10,179 bases of DNA from Candidatus Adiutrix sp. Lineage in GTDB: Bacteria > Desulfobacterota > Desulfarculia > Adiutricales > Adiutricaceae. A model generated the notes under the pieces. It was not told the DNA's origin and made no database searches. It was given only the letters and a program-made list of their open reading frames with translations. A program made the position numbers and the translations under genes. Position 1 is the first letter of the stretch, and the number at the start of each line of letters is the position of its first letter. The stretch spans positions 1 to 10,179 of the forward strand of contig JAITVE010000148.1 in the NCBI GenBank assembly GCA_031285975.1, written 5' to 3'. Below are positions 6,863 through 10,179 of this stretch, piece after piece.

Positions 6863-6900
6863 CAAAAACTCCTTGTCCCATAGTATTTTCCGCCACCAAA

Positions 6901-7266
6901 CTATTTTACGCGGACAGAATCACGCCGCACTTTGGCCAGAAAAGCCGCGTCCAAAACCGTCAGCCAGCGCAATTCGGACGCGTTCAAGCGGAGCCGTTTC
7001 AGCCGGGCCCAGGCCAGTATTTCGCTGAATTTGAGCGGCCCCGGCCCCTCGCGGCCCGCCTCGGCGGCCCGCCGCAATTCCCAATACCAATCCCAAACCG
7101 CCAGGAGTTCCGGCGGAACCACCGGCGGCGGAAAGTCTTTGGGCCACAAGCCTGTTTGCTCGATAACCGCCCGGCAGTGTTCCATCATCACCGTGCCGTC
7201 GCGCCGCTTGGCGAAGAGGGCCAAGTGCCGCTCCATGGCCTCAAAAGCACCGCGCTCTAAGCCGAA
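6901..7266 (-). CDS. Tail assembly chaperone, T-like extension read by -1 frameshift
   Basis: This is the -1 frame continuing from the slippery site and corresponds to the T half of a lambda-type GT chaperone. After the slip the frame reads FGLERGAFEAMERHL and on to a TAG at 6901-6903. That adds 121 residues to 127 from the G frame, a predicted fusion of 248 residues. Residues after the first in-frame ATG (7236) include 'VVPPELLAVWDWYWELRRA' and 'LKFSEILAWARLKRLRLNAS', which resemble small phage T-like proteins with a W.wy.eL pattern. That ATG has only a GAGG 2 bases away, too close for a good independent start, so frameshift expression is the more likely route. The tape-measure gene starts 38 bases downstream. 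The protein is basic with no membrane segment. Confidence 0.7.
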   Translation of the reverse strand, partial: FGLERGAFEAMERHLALFAKRRDGTVMMEHCRAVIEQTGLWPKDFPPPVVPPELLAVWDWYWELRRAAEAGREGPGPLKFSEILAWARLKRLRLNASELRWLTVLDAAFLAKVRRDSVRVK

Positions 7267-7646
7267 AAAAAATTTTGGCGGTCGCTGACAAAGGCCTCCA
7301 CCTGCTCGCGGATGAAGCGCAGGCGCGGTTCGGTATAGATGTGACGTAGGTTGTCGGACGTGAATTCAAGCGGCTGGCCGTTATACACCAAGCCTTCCCA
7401 GCCGATGGTCACGGCCAGCAGATGTTCCAGCACCTGTTCGTCCACCATCTCGGCGGTGAGTTTGGTTTTGGTCTGCCGGGCCAGGCTTTTGTTGCGGGCC
7501 GCAGATTCGGCGCGGCGATAGATTTCGCTGTCCGGCCCGGCCAAGTGGAAGCGGAGGCCTGTATCGCTGTTGTCCTTGGGGTTCAATATCTTCAGCCAGG
7601 CGCTGTCGGCCAGGCTCTGCGTAAAATCAGCCAAATCGAATGACAT
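7257..7646 (-). CDS. Tail assembly chaperone, G-like (0-frame product)
   Basis: 129-residue protein in the position of lambda gpG, between tail tube and tape measure. G and GT chaperones coat the tape measure and recruit tube subunits during assembly, and are absent from the mature particle. The sequence has the small-chaperone style: a polar N-terminus, 'GLRFHLAGPDSEIYRRA' (about 30-46, resembling f.l.GpDs..yr.a), a basic helix 'ARNKSLARQTKTKLT', and 'LEHLLAVTIGWEGL', the usual ...v.gW.gl. Two ATGs lie at 7649 and 7646. GGAG sits 2 and 5 bases from them respectively, so 7646 is preferred. The last codons run through an 8-U tract and end NFFSA-stop. The frame is built for a -1 slip into the T-like frame (see the slippery-site entry). 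Confidence 0.75.
   Translation of the reverse strand: MSFDLADFTQSLADSAWLKILNPKDNSDTGLRFHLAGPDSEIYRRAESAARNKSLARQTKTKLTAEMVDEQVLEHLLAVTIGWEGLVYNGQPLEFTSDNLRHIYTEPRLRFIREQVEAFVSDRQNFFSA
7266..7272 (-). promoter_or_regulatory. Programmed -1 ribosomal frameshift site (slippery U UUU UUU)
   Basis: In the mRNA sense the 0-frame reads CAA AAT TTT TTT TCG GCT TAG, so the heptamer T TTT TTT is in the canonical X XXY YYZ register. It lies three codons before the 0-frame stop at 7257-7259. Slipping back one base gives TTC GGC TTA GAG and onward, open for 121 codons. Gene position between tail tube and tape measure is the conserved place for this event in long-tailed phages. A weak hairpin (arms at 7236-7242 and 7216-7223, about 7 bp with a bulge) begins 23 bases downstream, rather far for a classical stimulator. 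Confidence 0.8.
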
Positions 7647-7663
7647 CATTTCTCCGTTCCTGC

Positions 7664-8584
7664 TCAGGCGAAAGCGTCGATGCGGAGGTTGGTTTCCGCC
7701 GCCTGGTCGTACAAAGCCTGGAAGGGCATGGACAGCATGACCGGCCCTTCACTGTCCACCGGGTTGTCGCCGCCGGAATATTTGATGCGCGGCAGCGTGA
7801 AGGTATAGGACTGATGCTGCCCGTCGCCAAGGGTGAATTGCAGGCTGGATTCCGTTTCGTTCACGAATTTATTCAGCAATTCCATGCCCGAAAAATAGGC
7901 CGACAAGGTGCCGGTGACGTTGATGCGGCCCGGCGTAAGCGAGGCCGCCGAATCGCTGCCGAGAACGAAGGCGGGCTCGATAGCGTTGTCAATCATCAGT
8001 TCCAGCGAGGTGACCACGGCGACTTCCGAACCGCCTTCCCTGATGCGCCCGGCAAAACCGTCAAAGGGCGGCGCGGCCTGGCCGGGGGCGCACTCGGCGC
8101 AGAGCGGCGCGTCGGTGAAATTGATGGCGCGGCCCACCAGGGTCATGGTTCCCGTGACCATCGCGTTGGTGGCAATGGTCAAACTCAGGGACGAGACCTC
8201 GCAGCCGGTGAAATTTTCATAGCGGCCAATGTCGCCAAAGGCCCGTTCGATAGTGAAGGAACTCATGGTTGTCCCGGCGGTCAGGCACCGGGCCGCGCCG
8301 TCAGCGATCCATTCAGAGCGCAGGGCGGCGGCCAGAAAATCATCGTACTCGCCGTAGCTGAATTCCAGGCCTATCTCGCCCCCGGCCCGGCGCTGGCCGT
8401 GGCGCAGGTCGCTGATTTGCGCGTCGGCGCGAAGTTCTTGTGACTGAAAGGAATCCTTGGTCAGCACCAGGGAATTACTGGTGTGGCGCAGGGTTTTCAG
8501 CTGCGGCGCGTCCGGGGTTTGACCGAAAACGCTTTCCTTAATGTAGCGGGTGCCGTGAAAGGCCCCGGCGGCAAAAATGCTCAT
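7664..8584 (-). CDS. Major tail tube protein (Phage_tube_2-like)
   Basis: 306-residue tail tube subunit, which polymerises as stacked rings around the tape measure to form the DNA channel. Family-typical features in order are: 'YIKESVFGQTPDAPQLKTLR' (14-33, ..EstfGttP..p....lr.ts); 'SQELRADAQISDLRHGQRRA' (48-67), the usual SnEirsDrq..dlrhG.rr.gG; 'FSYGEYDDFLAAAL' (75-88); 'SSFTIERAFGDIGRYENFTG' (108-127); 'SLSLTIATNAMVTGTMTLVG' (132-151); and a second beta unit around 'INVTGTLSAYF' (221-231) with 'FVNETESSLQFTLGDG' (240-255). Length is normal for the family. The start has a GAGGTG ribosome site 4 bases upstream. A low-complexity insertion, 'LCAECAPGQAAPPFDG' (161-176), carries two cysteines. 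It is followed 14 bases later by the tail chaperone gene, the standard order. Confidence 0.9.
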   Translation of the reverse strand: MSIFAAGAFHGTRYIKESVFGQTPDAPQLKTLRHTSNSLVLTKDSFQSQELRADAQISDLRHGQRRAGGEIGLEFSYGEYDDFLAAALRSEWIADGAARCLTAGTTMSSFTIERAFGDIGRYENFTGCEVSSLSLTIATNAMVTGTMTLVGRAINFTDAPLCAECAPGQAAPPFDGFAGRIREGGSEVAVVTSLELMIDNAIEPAFVLGSDSAASLTPGRINVTGTLSAYFSGMELLNKFVNETESSLQFTLGDGQHQSYTFTLPRIKYSGGDNPVDSEGPVMLSMPFQALYDQAAETNLRIDAFA

Positions 8585-8592
8585 TATTCACC

Positions 8593-9003
8593 TCAGCATC
8601 GCTCGATGTGAGCGAACCAGGAAATGGTTACGGGAACGCGGTAGCAGCCGCCGACAATCAGCCCGGCGGCTCGCCCGCAGTTGACGACCAGGACGCTTTG
8701 CCCCGCGTGCGTGAAACGGGCTCCGGCGTGAAAACATTGCCGGATATGCTCAAAGTCGCGGCAACCCTGCTCGGCTCCAAGACCGGCGGGATAGTTGAGG
8801 TCTATCTGCAACAGGCCCCGAACTTCGTCCGCGCCGCCCTCGCCCAGAGCGGCGGCCGAGGGTAATTTTGGCAAAAAATGGAGAGCCGCCCATCGGCCTC
8901 CGCCCTGGGGCTGAAACGATTTATTCTCTTCGGCCAGCGGCCAGCCGTCCAGGCAGCGGCCCGCCGCCGTGAGCAAGGCGTGTTGCACTTCATGAAGACT
9001 CAT
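8593..9003 (-). CDS. Tail terminator protein (gpU/DUF4128-like)
   Basis: 136-residue protein resembling the DUF4128/gpU-like tail terminators, which form a ring that stops tail-tube polymerisation and docks to the head. Recognisable elements are 'WAALHFLPKLP' (38-48), the family W.r..flP..p; 'LGEGGADEVRGLLQIDLNYPAG' split over 53-74 (gxggxde..Gilqidl.yP.g); 'ARFTHAGQSVLV' (95-106); and 'YRVPVTISWFAH' (121-132), matching the terminal YrvpvsI.w.a. An AAAGGTG ribosome site lies 8 bases before the ATG, inside the end of the preceding gene. It directly precedes the tail-tube gene, the normal terminator-tube order; its stop codon lies within that gene's ribosome site. Six cysteines is more than expected for such a small protein. 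Confidence 0.75.
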   Translation of the reverse strand: MSLHEVQHALLTAAGRCLDGWPLAEENKSFQPQGGGRWAALHFLPKLPSAAALGEGGADEVRGLLQIDLNYPAGLGAEQGCRDFEHIRQCFHAGARFTHAGQSVLVVNCGRAAGLIVGGCYRVPVTISWFAHIERC

Positions 9004-9005
9004 GA

Positions 9006-9407
9006 TTATTTCACCTTTCCGGCAGCCCGGTTCAAGATAGCCGGGGCCTCGGCCAGCGCGCCGCGCAGCATACCCGCCGGAGCCGCCTGCCCTCCGGCCG
9101 TGCCGTATTCCACGGCGCGGGCATAGAGCAAGTTGTTGACCAGAAAGACTTCGCCGTCCGTATCGTTCAAAGCTTCCGACGCGGCCACGATTTCAGACCG
9201 CACCGCGCTTTCGCTCCGCAGGGCGCAACGGCCCTGGGGCGCGTGGCCGGAAGCGGCCTGCCAATTGGCCCGCAACAGGCCGGTGGCCACCGGGGTTTGC
9301 TCCAGCACGGATTGCAATAAGTTTTCAACGAAGCCGCTTCTGGTTTTGCGAACGCACGCGCAGGCGCGAGCGGCGAATTTTTGGATGGCCGACTCGAAGC
9401 CGCTCAT
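9006..9407 (-). CDS. HK97-gp10-like tail-completion protein
   Basis: 133-residue member of the HK97 gp10-like / minor tail protein family, which helps complete the head-tail joint. The family signature is clear: a basic amphipathic N-terminal helix (residues 1-37), then 'TPVATGLLRANW' (39-50), equivalent to the usual TPVDTGRLR.NW. Near the C-terminus are 'NNLLYARAVEYGT' (91-103), equivalent to N..pYA..lE.Gts, and 'APAGMLRGAL' (109-118), equivalent to .Pagmvr.tl. It overlaps the neck gene by 4 bases (ATGA) and ends 2 bases before the tail-terminator ATG. The short N-terminal 'ARACACVRKTR' gives an unusual pair of cysteines (C16, C18). Family assignment is firm, but the exact role within the neck varies between phages. 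Confidence 0.85.
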   Translation of the reverse strand: MSGFESAIQKFAARACACVRKTRSGFVENLLQSVLEQTPVATGLLRANWQAASGHAPQGRCALRSESAVRSEIVAASEALNDTDGEVFLVNNLLYARAVEYGTAGGQAAPAGMLRGALAEAPAILNRAAGKVK

Positions 9408-9793
9408 TGCTTCACCACGCCAATCATTTTGTACAATAAGGGCGTTCCGTCCGGGGCTACGGGCGTGACCGCGCGGATAAGCCAGCGGAGCCCGGCATAT
9501 TCCACTTCGTCCAGCGGGCGCGGCTCGAAGGGCGCGTTTTTGGCGGCGGCCAGAATTTCCAGACTGCGTTCTTCCACCAAACCCTCCGTCAGGCGGATTC
9601 CAGCCGATGCTTCAGCCTCGCCGCCCGGCAGGATGATGGCCGCCAGGAGTCCTTGTTCTTCAAGTGTTATCCGGCCTGAGCCTGTAGCCGTCTCTGAATT
9701 TTCCAGCGTGTAGCGCCGGATGGCCAGCAGCGTGCCTTTGGCCGCCACCGCCCGCAGGATGTTTTCCGCCGCGCGGTCATAGAATGGATTCAT
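9404..9793 (-). CDS. Head-closure (neck/stopper) protein
   Basis: 129-residue protein that probably caps the portal-adaptor complex and receives the tail, like lambda gpFII or the GTA stopper. The N-terminus (MNPFYDRAAENILR) followed by a 'G..L.IRRYT' strand is typical of small proteobacterial phage neck proteins of about 110-130 residues. So is the C-terminal signature: 'YAGLRWLIRAVTPVAPDG' followed by 'LLYKMIGVVK', equivalent to '.Y.V..V.P..P.G...LYEL.V'. The central part is predicted beta-rich. The start is supported by an AAGGGG ribosome site about 5 bases before ATG. The stop overlaps the next start by 4 bases (ATGA), so the two are translationally coupled. Assignment rests on motif memory and position. 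Confidence 0.7.
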   Translation of the reverse strand: MNPFYDRAAENILRAVAAKGTLLAIRRYTLENSETATGSGRITLEEQGLLAAIILPGGEAEASAGIRLTEGLVEERSLEILAAAKNAPFEPRPLDEVEYAGLRWLIRAVTPVAPDGTPLLYKMIGVVKQ

Positions 9794-9823
9794 GGCTTCC
9801 CCTTGTCCGAAATTTTCCCGACG

Positions 9824-10179
9824 TCACGACCGCGCCAGGCGGCGGATCGCGCCGCTCCGACCAGCCGCCGCAGCCGGGCCGGAAGAGGCGAAATCGTGGG
9901 TCAGGCCGGAGAGCAAATCGGCCAGGACGCTGTAGACGTCGCGGGGGGAAGCGTCCTCGAAGTAGCTGGTGGAAACGACGTCCACCGTTTCCGAGGCTAC
10001 CCGCCCGCCACGCGACAGAATCGGCTGCAAGTCCGTGCCCATAATGGCTAGCCCGGCCAGGTAGCAGGCGGCGGCTTTCACCCCGGCGGGCACTTCGTCT
10101 TCGGCTGCCACATAGCCGTCGCCGTCCACCACTTCCAGGCGGGGCCAGGCCATCAGGCGGCCCGCGACCGCCCGGCGGC
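9824..10179 (-). CDS. DnaT-like head-tail adaptor (connector) protein, C-terminal part, 5' end outside window
   Basis: Probable head-tail adaptor of the DnaT-like family, which sits under the portal at the neck of siphoviruses and GTAs. The frame stays open to the right edge, so the gene is partial. The ATG at 10153 is very probably internal: residues upstream of it (RRAVAGRL) run into MAWPR, and the family usually has an (A/L)AWPR motif in mid-protein. Further family-like traits are 'VPAGVKAAACYLAGLA', an alpha-helical stretch, and 'SRGGRVASETVDV', which matches the usual GGRVK-E-V segment before a short acidic loop and a final helix (VYSVLADLLSGL). The tail RSGAIRRLARS is basic. The head-closure gene starts 30 bases downstream, which fits the adaptor-then-stopper order. 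The DnaT resemblance is by fold only, and a role in replication is unlikely in this context. Confidence 0.75.
   Translation of the reverse strand, partial: RRAVAGRLMAWPRLEVVDGDGYVAAEDEVPAGVKAAACYLAGLAIMGTDLQPILSRGGRVASETVDVVSTSYFEDASPRDVYSVLADLLSGLTHDFASSGPAAAAGRSGAIRRLARS

Noticed and set aside
6863..6900. The 38-base spacer before the tape measure as a terminator or promoter.
   Set aside because: No inverted repeat with a T run and no convincing -35/-10 pair; it mainly carries the AAGGAG ribosome site.
7216..7242. A weak hairpin downstream of the slippery site as a frameshift stimulator.
   Set aside because: It begins 23 bases after the heptamer, beyond the usual 5-9 base spacer, and has only about 7 pairs with a bulge; mentioned but not called.
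7295..7302. Shine-Dalgarno-like GGTGGAGG upstream of the slippery heptamer.
   Set aside because: The 22-base spacer is longer than the roughly 10-14 bases seen for stimulatory internal Shine-Dalgarno elements.
1..10179. The module as a headless tailocin.
   Set aside because: Adaptor, head-closure and gp10-like completion genes are present and intact as far as seen, which points to a DNA-filled head.

Overview
This GC-rich window is one continuous stretch of phage-type head-tail and tail genes, all on the minus strand, so it is read from high to low coordinates. It looks like a prophage, or a gene-transfer-agent-like remnant, of a Gram-negative, probably proteobacterial-type host. That host call is an inference from GC content and from the families present: DUF2460, DUF2163 and the Gly-rich tail-tip family, which are typical of Rhodobacter-GTA-like siphovirus tails. 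No integrase, lysis, capsid or terminase gene lies inside, so lifestyle and species cannot be decided here.

Layout in transcription order: C-terminal part of a DnaT-like head-tail adaptor (runs off the right edge); head-closure/neck protein; HK97-gp10-like tail-completion protein; gpU/DUF4128-like tail terminator; tail tube; tail-assembly chaperone G and its -1 frameshifted T extension; a short tape-measure protein; a 92-residue protein I do not recognise; a 1220-residue fusion protein; the DUF2163 baseplate hub; an NlpC/P60 cell-wall peptidase; and the start of the large tail-tip/receptor protein (runs off the left edge). Genes abut or overlap, with gaps of 0 to about 38 bases, and most carry a Shine-Dalgarno. 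This fits a single morphogenetic operon whose promoter lies outside. There is no stretch above 300 bases without a gene, and I saw no RNA gene, IS element, CRISPR, promoter or terminator.

The standout is the fusion protein (1612-5274). A PgaB/IcaB-type polysaccharide deacetylase is split by about 440 residues of Trp-rich, probably beta-sandwich sequence. It is followed by a GH18-like TIM barrel and then, in frame, by the DUF2460 distal tail protein. A good internal ribosome binding site precedes the DUF2460 part, so the locus may make both a decorated and a bare distal tail subunit. The arrangement predicts that two carbohydrate-active modules are built into the distal tail, next to the NlpC/P60 peptidase, giving one machine to breach surface polysaccharide and cell wall.

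The second notable element is a U UUU UUU slippery heptamer in the correct frame at 7266-7272. It joins the G and T chaperone reading frames, as in lambda.
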